Origin: Icerya purchasi
Lineage: Eukaryota; Arthropoda; Insecta; Hemiptera; Monophlebidae
Length of the DNA stretch: 64,000 nucleotides
Direction of reading: 5' to 3'
Assembly: GCA_039619475.1 (NCBI GenBank)
Contig: CM077115.1
Coordinates: 105,746,393-105,810,392, forward strand
The position numbers and the translations under genes are program-made. How positions within the stretch are numbered: position 1 is the stretch's first letter; every line of letters begins with the position of its first letter. Of this stretch, positions 10,081 to 23,190 are shown piece by piece. Below the pieces are notes generated by a model, which worked only from the letters and a program-made list of their open reading frames with translations, made no database searches and was not told the DNA's origin.

Positions 10081-13000
10081 AGTATTAAAATACAGGTAGT
10101 GGAAATCCTTGTCAGTGGATAAGGAGCTCCACAAATCATTCATACTGTTAATAAAATTGCTAGATAGCCCAGAGCTAGTTGCAGAATTGTGAAGGAAAAA
10201 AAAATGTATAACTTTTATGTAATTCAGAATATTTTAAATGAAATATTATTGAATTTAAATGTTACAAGAGTTAAAGATAAACTTTAATTTTAACAAATTT
10301 TTTCACTTTGGATGTGATTATTGAATCAATCATCTTAAATTATGATATATAGTTATTTGTATCACATTTTAATGAGAATTTTTTATGAACACTATTTTTT
10401 AAATTCTGAAAACCTTTATTACTTAATTTTAGATGCATTAGATGAGTTGGTTAACTATTTGATTTACTTAATAGATAATAATACACATTTATCCCCTATT
10501 TATTTAAGACAATTTAATAATATTTTTTTCTGAAAAATAAACATATTCCACAATTATAATGTTGCATTAAAGAAATCTATCCATATGTCTGCTGCTGCAT
10601 TGTCACAGAATCAGACTTTAGAGCAAAACTATGCTATAACTTAAAGTAACTAAAATGAAATATTAAAACAAACTATTCTGATTATTTATATGTTTATATA
10701 ATAAATATTTTATTTTAATTTATCCGATAAAACAATTAATTTAAAAAAGAAACTGGACCATTTTAAATTTATCCATTTTTACTTGATATTATAAAATTAT
10801 TGATTTCCACTTACAACTTTTAATTTCAACTATTTGATGTTGCTTTACTGCATAAAATACACTACACGTTTAATTTATTCTTTTTATAATACTATCACGA
10901 TTGCTGTCAGCAAACATGCATAATTTTTGAAAATATTCTAACTTCTTACATTATATTTCTAGAAAGAAAAAAAAAAACATTAATTGGTTGTATTTTTATA
11001 TTTCAAATATTAATGTATGTATTAGTTACATGCATTATTACTGCACAAAAATAAATTACACATTAAATTTAATTATTCAGCTATATTAATTTTTTTTTAA
11101 ATTATTAAATAATTATACATTTAGTTGAAATATATTTGAACAAGTGGTTGTAAATATTGAATTGCATGATTGAATTCCACCTGAAGATAAAACAATATTA
11201 ATGAGTATGACTCTCTATCCCAAAAAATTTAAAAAAACATTAAAAACATCAAAAATTCTTACTCCTTGTAGAAATATGTAAATTTTATTATATAATTGTT
11301 AATAATCAGTGCCCCAATGGCACTGTGAATATGCCAATGATGGTTATTACAATTCAATAAATAAATTTAGAAATATTATTTGTTAATTGTGTTGTATATC
11401 AATTGAATTAAGTTAAATAGGATGTTTTGAATACTAACTCCAAAATTTTTGCAGTTTAAATATAAAATATTGGCACAACAAATATAAATGCAAAAAATAA
11501 CACAATTTATTAATATTTTTTTTTTTTTAAATTTAAAATTGTTGTTTAAAAATTATGTATCGTTAAATTAAATAATGAGTAGTCATAATTCAAGTTCAGA
11601 CATGCGTGTAATTCCACGCCAAATCTTTCCCTTTACTTATTCAATTTAACTAAATAATGTTATAAGTTGCACATTATAAAAAAGAAAAGTATAAAAGGTA
11701 CAAATTTAATATTTTTTTATATCAACATAATCAACTGTACACTTAACATTCTATAAACTGCTGTTTAAAAACAAATATTTAATTTTCTTTTAAAGATAAA
11801 GAATAATCTTTATAATTATTAATAGTAATACAGTAGAAATAAATGCAAAAGTATATGTAGTCTTCATTATAACTATCACTATGCTTTATCCATAAAAATA
11901 AATGTAATAACGTTACCATAATTAAAGAAATAGAGTATACTTCAGTTTCTTTTAGTAATAATAAATTTTACTAAAAAAACAGCTAAGTTATAACATTTAT
12001 AGAAAATGATCAAATATAGTATGTTTGAGAAAATTTATTAATAAAAGTTAATTTAAAATTTCAGTCCATTTTAATGCATGAATGGCAGGAATTATTTTTT
12101 AAATGGTCAATATAACAATATCTTTAAATTTGAAAAATAATGAAATAGTTGTAAATTAATCTTACAATTACAAAAAAATGATAGGTAGGTGACTGACTGG
12201 CTAATAAATATTACTGGAAGATACTAAAACTATTTAAGAAATCTACTTATTTTAAGATTACCTCCAACTTAGAGAAATTTGTATGAAAATATGTCTTTCC
12301 ACATCAACTTGAAAAAGTTGTATAGTTTTTTTGAATAAAAAATAAATTAAATAAAAGAAACATATAAATAAAAATGTTTCCTATTTAAAATGTTTTCTGA
12401 ATATTGTAGATAGTACAAAATTCAATATTACATATAATCCTAAAATATTAACTAAGCAAAAAATTAATTTCTATTTCATTAGAAAGTTACATCTTTGAAA
12501 ACTGTTGGTTTATGTTATTAATACCTTAAATATTCTTGGAAAAATTATTTATAAAAGAATTTTGCTACTACCTTCAATAAAAATATATCAGCTCTAATAA
12601 TTAGCTGTGACACCAAATTAGATGTTATGTTACATGTCACTTCAAGAGTTGTCTTTGCTGTAATTTGTGGTGGTGTCTACTGTTTAAAAGACTCGCAGGC
12701 AACTTTTTTGTTTTGCTGATTTTTGTGTTTTATATACTTCAATTATTATTTGCAATAATAGAAGAAAAGACATAAACTAACTGTGTACACATTATTGTCA
12801 AACACTGAATAGCCATATATTATAGTATGTATTTTTTAACCTATTTTTTTCTTTCCCGTCACATATATGATGATAAATTATCCAATTTAGTTTTATTTCA
12901 ACAGTTACTAATAAAATAGTAATATAATATTTAATTAAACAGTGAATGATTATTTGATGTTGGTTATAAAAACATAAGAAATTAATAATCTACTTAAAAT

Positions 13001-13289
13001 CAGAATAATACCTGATGGATTTAAATGTTCCAAATAATTTTAAAAGCAAAGTTCATAATATATGTATATCGTAATACATAGTGGAGAGTTTTACTTAAAA
13101 TATCGTTTTTAATATGCTTAAAAAATACTAAATTAATTTCAGTAATGTGTTGTAAAGAATATAATTTCATACAGAATTTCAATGTTATAAAACAAACAAA
13201 TTAAAAATATGCATATTCATTGTTAGAAGTTTACTTTTTAAAAGTATCTACATAAATGAATTGTTTTGTTTATTATTTAGGTCTGTAAT
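10081..13289. other. long AT-rich stretch, no gene recognised
   Basis: Over 3 kb of AT-rich sequence with very little CpG. I see no zinc-finger exon, transposon protein or RNA gene on either strand. It would be intronic to the array if the exons on both sides belong to one gene. Confidence 0.5.
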
Positions 13290-14013
13290 TCTCACATTCT
13301 TCTTTTATTTGAAGACTGGTGTTTCTCATGTGGTCCCATTTAAATTTGATCAAGATCTGGCCAGTAGTTTTTGAGTTATCCTTAATAATGTGTATTTAAT
13401 TGACTTTGACTACATTGATGTTCTCATTTTTTTTTTTTTTTTTCATTTTGTTATGCTACCGGGATGGAAATAACTCAACTGAATTTTTTCAGTTGAAAAA
13501 AGATCTGGAGGATCTGCAGAAAAATCTGAAAAAACGCATTCCAGCCTAAATCAAAATAAAATTACACCTGTTTTTACTGACTTCCAAAAAGAAGGAAGCT
13601 ATACGTTTGTTGCGATTATTATTATTTTTTTTATGTTTGTTCGTGCATAATTAATTTGCTGATTCTTTGTTCATTAGAAAGAGTACCATTCGTCTTAGGT
13701 ACCACATGAATACTGATGAAAATCAGTAAACATTAACTGAGTATTCATCAAAAAATGTGAAAAAATGTGGCCTCCTTGGATAATTTTTTTTTCTTCATAT
13801 TTTTTATTAGTATAACAGAGGCGATTGACTTCAAATACTATCAATTTGCCAAATTACTATGGAAATGTAGCTTTTGATGTTTTTACTATGGAAATGCAGT
13901 TCAAAATAAAGAAATCGTTTTTTTTTTTTTTAAAGTATTAAGTATGGAGAATAATGTGAAAAAAATGATTTTGACAAAAAAAAAAATTCAAGTATAACAC
14001 TAAAAATTGTAAA
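13290..14013. other. probable repeat-derived DNA left of a foldback element
   Basis: Contains poly-T runs, the phrase GATCTGGCCAGTAGTTTTTG and GACTTCCAAAAAGAAGGAAG, which resemble words seen in dispersed insect repeats. No ends or coding sequence can be defined. Confidence 0.3.
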
Positions 14014-14480
14014 ATAAAATATTTTTTACAAAAAATAAATACTGACTTCAAAGTTTATTATAAATTTTTTTAATAAAAATGCACTAAAAAGTAAAAAATA
14101 ATCATTCAATAAAAAATATATATATCAGAGAGATATAACTTATGGTGATATTGTAATTCTTATACAACATTAACTTTTTGGAGTGGTCACCAAATTCATA
14201 TTACAATATCTAGGAACAATTTAATAAACATTTAATGTAGCTTTTAATTATTATTTTAATATGAATTTGATGCCGACTCCAAAAAATTAATGTTGTATAA
14301 GAATTACAATATCACCTAAAGTTATATCACTCTGATATATATTTTTTATCGAATAATTATTTTTTACTTTTTAGTGTAGTTTTATTTAATTACTTTTTAC
14401 TTTCTAGTGCATTTTTATTAAATTTTTATAATAAACCTAGAAGTCGGTATTTATTTTTTGTAAAAAAACATTTTATATTT
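14014..14480. repeat. foldback element with about 200-bp inverted arms
   Basis: Left arm about 14014-14203 and right arm about 14257-14480 are inverted copies with high identity. For example, ATTGTAATTCTTATACAACA on the left pairs with TGTTGTATAAGAATTACAAT on the right. The right arm has an extra internal duplication around TACTTTTTAGTG. A short spacer separates the arms. No coding capacity. Target duplication not resolved. A diverged relative is at 2400-2830. Confidence 0.75.
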
Positions 14481-15559
14481 ATACACCACAAATAATTTTG
14501 CTAGGAGTCTATTCATAATTACTCAATTTTCAGATATCATGACGTTATGTCAAAAGATGCTATTTTTTTTTTTTTTTTTTGAATATTTGTGTTAATAATA
14601 ATAATTTGTTTTTATTTAGAATAAAATGAGTCACAGCATTCTTTGTTGTTTTAGTATTTAACTGTTACTTTGTATTATCAAAGAAAATGAAGTACAATTT
14701 TTATTTTAAAATTTGTAAAAAGCAAACAAATATTTACTTGCAATGGTTGCAGAAATAATCTTATGAATAAGATTAAATAAAAGTTATATTTAAAAATTAA
14801 TTTTTCATATGTTAAAATAAATATTTAAAATTCCCCTTTTCAAAATGCATTAAAATGACAAATATGTAGAATTAATTCTAAAATACAGAGAGCACTAAAA
14901 AAAATTTCTCATAAAATTGAAACTTACTGATAATTTATCACCTATATTTGAGTATCTTTGCACTTATATAAAAATATTATTTTTACTTATTATATAAAAT
15001 TGGTGGTTCTTATTTAATCGCAATAAGTGACCTCTATTATTCTAAAAATTAATTGTCAAAAAATCAAATTTAAAAAAATAAGTATGAATTCTATATTATA
15101 TTCTCATTTTTATAAGTATGAATTGTTTAAAAGACAAATCAAGGAAAACATCAAATTTAAAATTAATTATATATTAATGTAATTTAAAAATATTTAAAAT
15201 GCTTTAATTGAAAAAAAAAATGATCAGTATAAAAAATAAAAAACAGCATTTAATATAATTATTAAGAATAGTAACTAATGGATAATGCTGAAAATTAACA
15301 TTTATTTATCAAATATAAAAAAAGTTGTTTTTCCAAATATTAAATTAAAATAACCAATGAAATGATTACTTAAAAAAAGGTCATAGAACTAAATTAGAAG
15401 AATAATATATTAATTAAAAAAATTTTAAAGCAACTTTAACTACATTTTAAAAAACAAGTCTTCTTTAAGACTTAGTTAATATGCCATGAAATTAGTAATA
15501 GTATACAAATAATTTATGATCTAAAAATAATTGCAGCTATTCAATTAACATATCCTAAA
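14481..15559. other. AT-rich DNA, no gene recognised
   Basis: Extremely AT-rich with no supported frame. It lies downstream of the exon ending at 15560 in minus-strand sense. Confidence 0.5.
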
Positions 15560-15762
15560 TTAAAGAGACGCAATTTTAAAGTGATGAATATACAAGTAAT
15601 GGTTTTTTAAACTTGATTTATATTTAAAAGTTTTGAAACAAAAATGACACCGTATCTGTGATTCTTTTCCACATTCATGTTTCAAATGATATTTCAGATC
15701 CTTGAAATATTTGAATGTTCTTTTGCAATTGTGAGTTGTACATGGTAGCCGTTCTTCTTTTC
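15560..15762 (-). CDS. lola: lola-type alternative 3' zinc-finger exon (group C, copy 1)
   Basis: Minus-strand terminal exon: 3' splice site AG at 15764-15763, two bases GA completing a split codon, 66 codons and TAA at 15562-15560. Finger 1 is C-x4-C-x12-H-x4-C (CTTHNC ... HLKHEC). Finger 2 is C-x2-C-x12-H-x4-H (CHFC ... HYLYIH). It would provide DNA-binding specificity for one isoform of a BTB zinc-finger transcription factor. It is nearly the same protein as the 3173-3369 exon through both fingers, differing mostly before the first Cys and after the last His (HHFKIASL here). The pair is thus a recent duplicate. No ATG belongs to the exon, consistent with use only after splicing. Confidence 0.85.
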
Positions 15763-17269
15763 CTAAACAATAATGTCATATGTGATTAATATATATTTTT
15801 AATGTTACTATATATTTAATACTTTTTGTGAAGAACGCAGTGCACCTAATCTTTGTAAAATACATATAATAATTAAAAATAAATATAGCTTAACTGTTAG
15901 CATTTATGTAAATTAAATGTTAAATCTCTTGGTAGATTTTAAAAAAAGTATCTTATTTTATTACACATACTACACATTGTGAAAACAGATCTGTAAATAT
16001 CAAACAATTATTAGTAATTCTATTTACCTTCAATTTATCTATGTTGTTTGTTGCTGCATACACATATAATTTTATGTACAAATTACAACAGCATTATGTT
16101 TATAAAATATTAGGTATTCTCCTTATTTTATATAGAATAATGTAAAGGTTGGCAATATTGCATTAAAATTTTCATAATAATTTTCAAGTATGCATATATA
16201 TATATATATATAGTGTACATATACAGTTTGTTGTATAGCATTTTATGTTAATTTTGTGTGTGATTGGTATTTAAATTATTGTCTTTCATGTAAGAATGAA
16301 ACTGTGATTTTATTGATTTTTCTCCACTTTGCAAATCTGTAAAATTATTCACACACACACACATATATATTTATATATAAATATAGAAAGTCCAAAAAAC
16401 TGGACCTTTTTTGTAACATCTTCCAAAAGTTATTGGTTTTGAAAATTTAGAAAAAAAGAAAAAAAATCACCAAGGTACAATGTCTAATCTGTTACTTCTG
16501 ATATAAAAAACATGTTTGATCCCTACAATTTTGCCATAACAAATATTAATCATATTTAATATATCTTCATGTTTTATTCTTTTACTTGTATTTCACAATA
16601 TATTCTATATTAGTTAAAACATTTCATCTTTATTTTATTATCTTAATTACAAGTAACAAATTGTGCATGCTAGAAGAAATGTTTCTGATGTCTTTTAATA
16701 AAATAAAAAAAGTCAGTCTTTAGAAATACATATTTTTCATTTCAGATCAGTTATTAATAATTAATTTATAGTTGAACTAAAAACCTTCCAATTATACCTA
16801 AAACAATTTTTAATAATTCATTAAGAGGAGTCAGATATTTTTAAAAAGAGGTTTCCTGATTTGTGGTTTTAAATAGTTGAATACACATACGTTTATATAT
16901 ATATAAAATATAAAAATATGTTCCACAATTTTAATTATATGTTTAAAAAAGTGCATTAATGATAATATACAATGTGAAAATTATGTGCTTTTTAAAAAAC
17001 ATATAAGAAAAGTCTATTCAGAAAAATTATATAAAATTTAACAATTGTAAATTTATTCATATTTCAAACATGATAAAAGTCAGGTAAACTATTCTCCATT
17101 GAAAAACAGTTAACTAACATATATATTTAAAAAATGTTATTCTTTTTTTCTATCATAATATTTCTAAAATTGTCTAATTTCTGTTGTAAAGTTATAAAAA
17201 TTTTGTTTATATTTGATTAAAAATGTACATTTAAGAAGGTACAATATCATAGTTTGGATGATGGGATGA
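15763..17269. other. AT-rich intronic DNA with AT and CA runs
   Basis: A TA microsatellite lies at about 16195-16213 and a short CA/TA run near 16350-16365. No exon was recognised. Confidence 0.5.
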
Positions 17270-17368
17270 TTGTTGGAGCAAACTTAAAGTCTTGTGTGCA
17301 AGAATTATGCTAAAACATCTGTCAGACCAATCGAAAATAAACCTTTTAAATCTTTACAATAAAATCTA

Positions 17369-19603
17369 GGCGTCTGATTCCTTCCCTTCCTCTTGGAGAA
17401 CAGCTACAATAATTCCGATCCTGAAACCTGGAAAAAATAACTCCCTTGCGTCTAGTTATCGTCCAATATCCCTAACACCAGTTCCGTGCAAAATATTAGA
17501 AAAAATGGTCAGTAAACGTCTAATCTGGTACATCGACAAAAATAAAACGTTAAGCACCTGCCAAAGTGGGTTTAGGAAAAAAAGGTCAACCGTAGATCAT
17601 CTATTCAGCCTCCAAAACGAAGTCATGAATGCATTCCACAGCAAACAAAGTGTACTGTCTATCTTCTTCGACCTCGAAAAAGTCTATGACAAAGCTTGGC
17701 GTTTCAAAATTATTCAAAAACTTCATCTTATTGGAATAAGAGGACACCTCGGATTCTTCATTATAAACTTTCTCACTGACCGAACGTTTAGAGTAAGAGT
17801 TAATAATACATATTCCCACTTACACACTATTGAAAACGGTGTTCCACAAGGATCAGTGTTAAGCACTATCTTATTCACACTACTTATAGACAGCATAAAA
17901 GAAATTGTCCCACGTCCAGTGTCACTAAGAATTTTTGCCGACGACATAAACATCTTAATATGTACAAATAACTTAAACATTGCTCAAAAAGTTATACAAG
18001 ACACCTTAGATCTCCTCCAAAAATGGGCGGATATAAATGGATTAGTCTTCCCAGAATCTAAAACCCACTGTGTTTTATTTACTAAAAAGTATAAATCCCA
18101 AAAACCAACTCTTAAATTCAATGGACGTACTCTCGAAGTCAAACCATGTACTAAATTTCTTGGGCTAACCTTTGACAGTAAATTATCTTGGACTCTTCAC
18201 TATCTAGGACTTAAAAAAGACTTAATGAAAACCCTCAATATAATTAAAACTATTAATAAGCCCAAATACGATCCATCCAGAAAATTACTAATGCAATTAT
18301 ATAGTTCTCTCATTCGGAGTAAAATCGAATATGCTCTCAATAACATATCCGAGAAAACCTTGGCCATCATAAAACCAATACAAAACGCAGCCATACGAAT
18401 GTGTATTGGAGCTTTACCATCCTCACCAATAGATAGTATTTTCTGCGAAGCAGCTGAACTTCCCCCACAATTTAGGAAAAATTTGATCACAAACAGGTTC
18501 CTCCTATCTGCTGTAACTAACCCAACAAATCCAATACAAAACTTGATAAATTCGTACATTAAAAACCCTTTGCGGCAGGCTGAAAAACCAATCACCAATT
18601 TTCTGTCTTTTCTAAAAAATAATGAGCTCAATTTTTCAAACCTGAACCAAAAATATCCAAAATTTCCATTCTGGTTATTACAAACCCCAGACATAGATTT
18701 TTCTTTAATAAACTACAGTAAATCCGAAGTCCCATACTATATAATCAAAAATCGTTATCACGAAAAAATTACTAATTTTCCAAATTATGTGCCATGCTTT
18801 ACAGATGGGTCAAAAATCGGAAATCAATATACTGGATATGCTTTTTCTATATATGGAGAGGTTAGGTTAAAAACTTCAAACTTCATAAATGCTCTTCCAA
18901 CTATACAGCTGAATTAATAGCAATTTTTCACTGTTTGAAAAGCATAAAAACGAAAGAAAAAAGCAAAAATTATCTAATCCAAAGCGACTCAGTAAGCTTA
19001 CTAACATCTATCCTGAACATTTTTTCAACAGACAAATTTGTCCAAGATATTCACCAACAACTAAACAAGCTAAAATCTCGAAATATTAATATCAAATTAA
19101 TGTATATACCCAGTCATATTGGAATCCAGGGAAACGAAATAGTAGATAACCTGGCCAAAACCGCCTCTACACCTTCTCCTGTAACCTCCACCACAGCCAT
19201 GGACATCAAACATTTACTAAATCAAACCGAAATATCTAATTGGCAAACATCATGGAATACAAAATCCCATAACAAATTATTTCAACACAAAAAATCCGTA
19301 CAACCTTGGAAAAACCTCTCCCAACTAAATCGTCAAGAAGAATTAATAATCACCAGGCTTAGAATTGGACATACGAAACTCACCCATAATTACCTCTTCC
19401 AAAAAGTCGATAAACCCCCTTGTCAGTTCTGCAACTCCACCCCCATCACAGTCAAACACCTTCTTTACGAATGCCCTAACATTAATCAAATGCGTCTAGA
19501 ACTAAAAATCCCTTTAAATAATACAACCATCCCTGACAACCAAGACGAAATTAAAAAAATTCTTACCCTGATTAGAAAACTAAACTTAACAACCAGCATT
19601 TAA
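17369..19603 (+). pseudogene. reverse transcriptase plus RNase H polyprotein, frameshifted
   Basis: The open frame begins after a TAG at 17366-17368, where the family has Trp (YNKI*ASDSFPSSW). Upstream codons continue in the same frame to about 17280. RT motifs in order: IPILKPGKN, SSYRPISL, QSGFRKKRST, FFDLEKVYDKAW, NGVPQGSVLS, the catalytic RIFADDINIL, and KFLGLTFDSKLSW. The palm is complete and the catalytic DD present. RNase H starts with CFTDGSKIG near 18800. The frame shifts between about 18850 and 18905, after which TAELIAI, QSDSVSL and PSHIGIQGNEIVDNLA supply the remaining acidic residues and His. The C-terminal tail has RLRIGHTKLTHNYL and CQFCN ... HLLYEC. A fairly young but dead copy. 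Confidence 0.85.
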
Positions 19604-19617
19604 AATACCTACCTGAC

Positions 19618-19680
19618 ACTGGGTGTAATAATCATAGCAATTAAAAACACCCAGTATAAAAAAAATAATAATAATAATAA
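19618..19680 (+). other. 3' stem-loop and TAA-repeat tail of the 17-kb element
   Basis: ACTGGGTGT (19618-19626) pairs perfectly with ACACCCAGT (19647-19655), followed within 15 bases by five TAA units. Position and form match 3' recognition structures and simple-repeat tails known for I-type non-LTR elements. Confidence 0.7.
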
Positions 19681-19695
19681 AAAAAGAATTAGCAT

Positions 19696-20440
19696 CGCCC
19701 ACAATTATTAATAATTACCATTATTTTTATTCTATTTGATACTTGATAATTCAATATTACATTGGTTTAGCTAGTAGTACCATAAGATGTGCTAAAACTG
19801 TTTGAATTTAACACCATCTATTATTTGTACTGAATGTTTTGTGGATTTCACATATTAGCAATATTTAATCTAAAAATATAGTTATAAATATAAGTGATAT
19901 TAGTTTTACTTCTACATTATATTATTAATTTAAAAAAAAAAAATTATTATAAAATACAATTTAATAAATACTTTTTATACATCTTTTAAAAATAACTAAA
20001 CCTAAGGTATTGTAAAAACAATCAATTATATTTATTATTCTTCTAATTTTATATAAGTTTTTTTTGTTGAATACATAAACAATATAAATCATCAATAAAA
20101 TGAATGCATACAAGTGATCACACTTCCCAGAATTCCTATAAAACTATAATGTATTCTAATAAAGTGATTGAGAAATAATAAAAATATTAAATAAAATTTA
20201 ATAATTTAGGACTAAGATGCTTTTTAAGACAATACATAACTTTTGAACAGCCAATTACCTGTGGAATCATTAGTAGAATAAAACTTCAAGAATCAATAAT
20301 GTAGTATTTTAAATTTATACATTCAGTATTTGATCCATTTTTTTCATTTATATTTAATGAGTTTATTTGGTGATATGTTCTTTTAAGTTTCTTTTATTAT
20401 TTACAGTTTTGTTAATATGTACATGATCACATCTGTTGTT

Positions 20441-20478
<38 letters not shown>

Positions 20479-20949
20479 ATTTTATTGTTACAAAAAGTCA
20501 CACTCATTATATTACATTATTGGATGTATCACATTTTTGTTACTCTAATGTAATATTTTAATTTATTAATGAAGTTTTTAATAAATTTTAAAAAAAGAAC
20601 AACAATTACTTAAATATTCTTAAGTCATTTTAAATATACAAATTTATAGGAATGATAAGTGAAAAATATATGTATAATATTCTAGATTTAAAATTAGATT
20701 TTTTTCTTTTGAATTTAATATAATGTAATCATAAGTTATAGTTATCTTCAGTTTAATATACAGAATTCTCAGTATGTAAAACATAATAACCTTATTTTTG
20801 CAATGTAAAACAGACTCAAACTATAATATATATTAAAATAATTATTTATATGAATTTATTATTCCCAAATATAATAATAAAAAAATAATGGCAATTTACC
20901 ATATAAAAATAATAAATTAAAAAATAATATGTTAGTCTAGTTTTTATTG
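19696..20949. other. AT-rich DNA with a TA microsatellite
   Basis: A (TA)n run of about 33 bases lies at 20444-20476. No coding sequence or transposon end was recognised in the rest. Confidence 0.5.
20444..20476. repeat. (TA)n microsatellite
   Basis: Uninterrupted alternating TA over about 33 bases. Confidence 0.9.
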
Positions 20950-21471
20950 AAAAGCCGTGGGTATAGTATTGCATGTATTTGTTTCTTTTTAGAAATCACT
21001 CCCTTCTTCCATAGAAATATGAAAGAACATAGGATCTCATCCTGGTCCCAACATGTAACTTTCCTAAGGAATATTAAACCAAATGTTGATCCTTGGTGGC
21101 CACCGATCCAAATGTCCAAAAAAGAATTCTCCGCCCTTAATAGATTGAGACTAGGACATACATCGATATCTCACAACCATGTCCTCCAGGGAGCCCCTCC
21201 ACCGATTTCCTGCTCATTCTGTAATGCAGCAGTGCTACCTTTGGCGGAGAACATCCTGAAACAATGTAAAAACTTAACAAGAATCAAGGACGAACCACTA
21301 CACCTTCTTTTAGATAACCGTCCAGAACAGGTTCAGACAATGCTAATCTTCCTTAACAGAAATAATCTAATAAACAAATTATAATAAATCCGATACTTGT
21401 TGTGCCATAATGATCCTGGCAGTTATACATGGCCAACGAATAGTTTACAAAAAAAAAAAAAAAAAAAACCT
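20950..21471 (+). mobile_element. 5'-truncated non-LTR retrotransposon tail
   Basis: Only the end of a polyprotein remains, open to the stop at 21382-21384. It shows RLRLGHTSISHNHVL, CSFCNAAVLP and ENILKQC, the C-terminal tail found after RNase H in I/R1-type elements. The 3' UTR holds a small hairpin (TGCCA ... TGGCA) and ends in about 20 As (about 21449-21470). It looks like a single 5'-truncated insertion. It is distinct in sequence from the 17-kb element but related in organisation. Confidence 0.75.
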
Positions 21472-23190
21472 TTTTGTTTCAAAATTAATATTAGTTTATG
21501 ACTAAATAAATGGTCAATTTTTGTAAATTTTACCCCCCATTACCCTTATTTTCTGATATACAAGTTGTTACTAATTCATAACACCATAACAAAGAGGGTA
21601 TTAAATCACACTCAATTTAAAATACAAACTATTTTAAAATATGCAATAAAATTAATTTCTTAAAATATTTCATGAAGGCATATTTATATTGAAAACCACA
21701 ATAACTTAATGTTTTGTACAAAATCATGGAATAAAGGGATATATATTTTGTAAACTACATGTTATCTTAATATACCTACACAAAATAACTATAATTTTTA
21801 TTAAAAAAATCATATTTACTTACTGTTAGATAATGAATATATAATGTAATTAAATTTTAAAACTAAAGCTAAAAAACAGTGCACATTTATCATTTATTGC
21901 TACACAAAATTGTTGAAAATTACAAATTTTTTTTTTTTTATTATCCAAACATACATGAATGTCATATTTTTCATAAACCAATCTGCTTCTTCTACCACAG
22001 TACTGCTTTTCATATCCGTCATGTAAATCATAATGAATCAGTAAATAGCCTATCTGATCCTAAATAGTACTTTCACAAGGGTATGTTCTTTTTATTTTTC
22101 TACTTGTTGAAAGCATTTGTTTTTGATTATTGGAAAGATGATCTTCTAAATTTTCTCAGAATAAGGATTTTTGTTATGTAATCTGCAATACGAAATCTAT
22201 AATTCATTAAATCTAATATCTTTTTTGTATTAACAGATAAAATATGTGGTATTATTTTTATGGTCTAAGTTATTATCACATTAATGATTCATAATATTTT
22301 ACAAATCTATTTTAAGTGAAAACTGGTTAATACAATTTTTAGTTACATAAATAAATATACATTTCAATTTTTTCTACCAAACTTTCTACTGCTTCTTCAT
22401 CAAATTCAATTCTCAAATCATAAATATGTGATCAAATTTAATTTAATATTTGTAAAATATCCCTTGTTTCAATATTTGAAATCAAATTTTACCTTTATGA
22501 TATATTGTAACTAATTGGTAATGACAAATTTTAAATACATCTTGATAAAAACTTATAATAACTTATTTATATATAAATAAATTATACACATTTATATTGA
22601 GTTTGAATTTAAAAATTATAAAAATTTTGTCAATAAAGTTAATTTAATATATACAAAAACTGCACAAAAATTTGCATAAAAACACTAATTAAAATTATGC
22701 AGCAATCACTATATTTAAATGTAAAGAAATATATTTTATTAATTTTCAACTATTGTTCGATTATTAATTTTAAAAAATTGTTTATTATTATTTGGTAACA
22801 TAATGCTGCAAAACATAAATTTTCTAAAAATAATACATTACATATAGTTAAAAATTAATGTTGCCAATTGATAATATTGCAAATAGAAGTATTATATCAT
22901 AATTTTTGCACTCCTATAATTAAATAATGTCTATGGTGTATAGCGGTCAAAAAATGGTTTACTGCATGTCAAATGAAATAAATTCATTTGTTATATCATA
23001 CTATCAAAAGAGCCTTATGAATAATTGACTCAATTTACAGTGCTCTTTAAAAACACTAAATTTACTGCAGTTTGAAAATGTTATAAAAAATTAATTCCAT
23101 TTAATGAAAAATCAAAGTTTCTAATTTCAAATAAATATCTCATTTGGAAAAAATTTATGCCCAAAAAAATGAAACATAATACTATTGTAG
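21472..23190. other. AT-rich DNA, no gene recognised
   Basis: Low-complexity AT-rich sequence on both strands with no supported exon or element. Confidence 0.5.

Larger units (their letters stand above)
17270..19695 (+). mobile_element. RT/RNase H non-LTR retrotransposon, 5'-truncated, TAA tail
   Basis: The copy starts inside the N-terminal part of RT and lacks endonuclease. It runs through a complete RT core, RNase H and C-terminal tail. It ends with a perfect 9-bp hairpin and a TAA-repeat tail (about 19666-19680). RT, RNase H and TAA tail together fit an I-like clade. It is the best preserved retrotransposon here, with one nonsense change and one frameshift visible. Confidence 0.85.

Noticed and set aside
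15600..15760. CRISPR-like or other repeat-array interpretation of the repeated words shared by the 3, 15, 27, 38 and 43 kb regions.
   Set aside because: The shared words are conserved codons of zinc-finger exons spaced kilobases apart, and the genome is eukaryotic.
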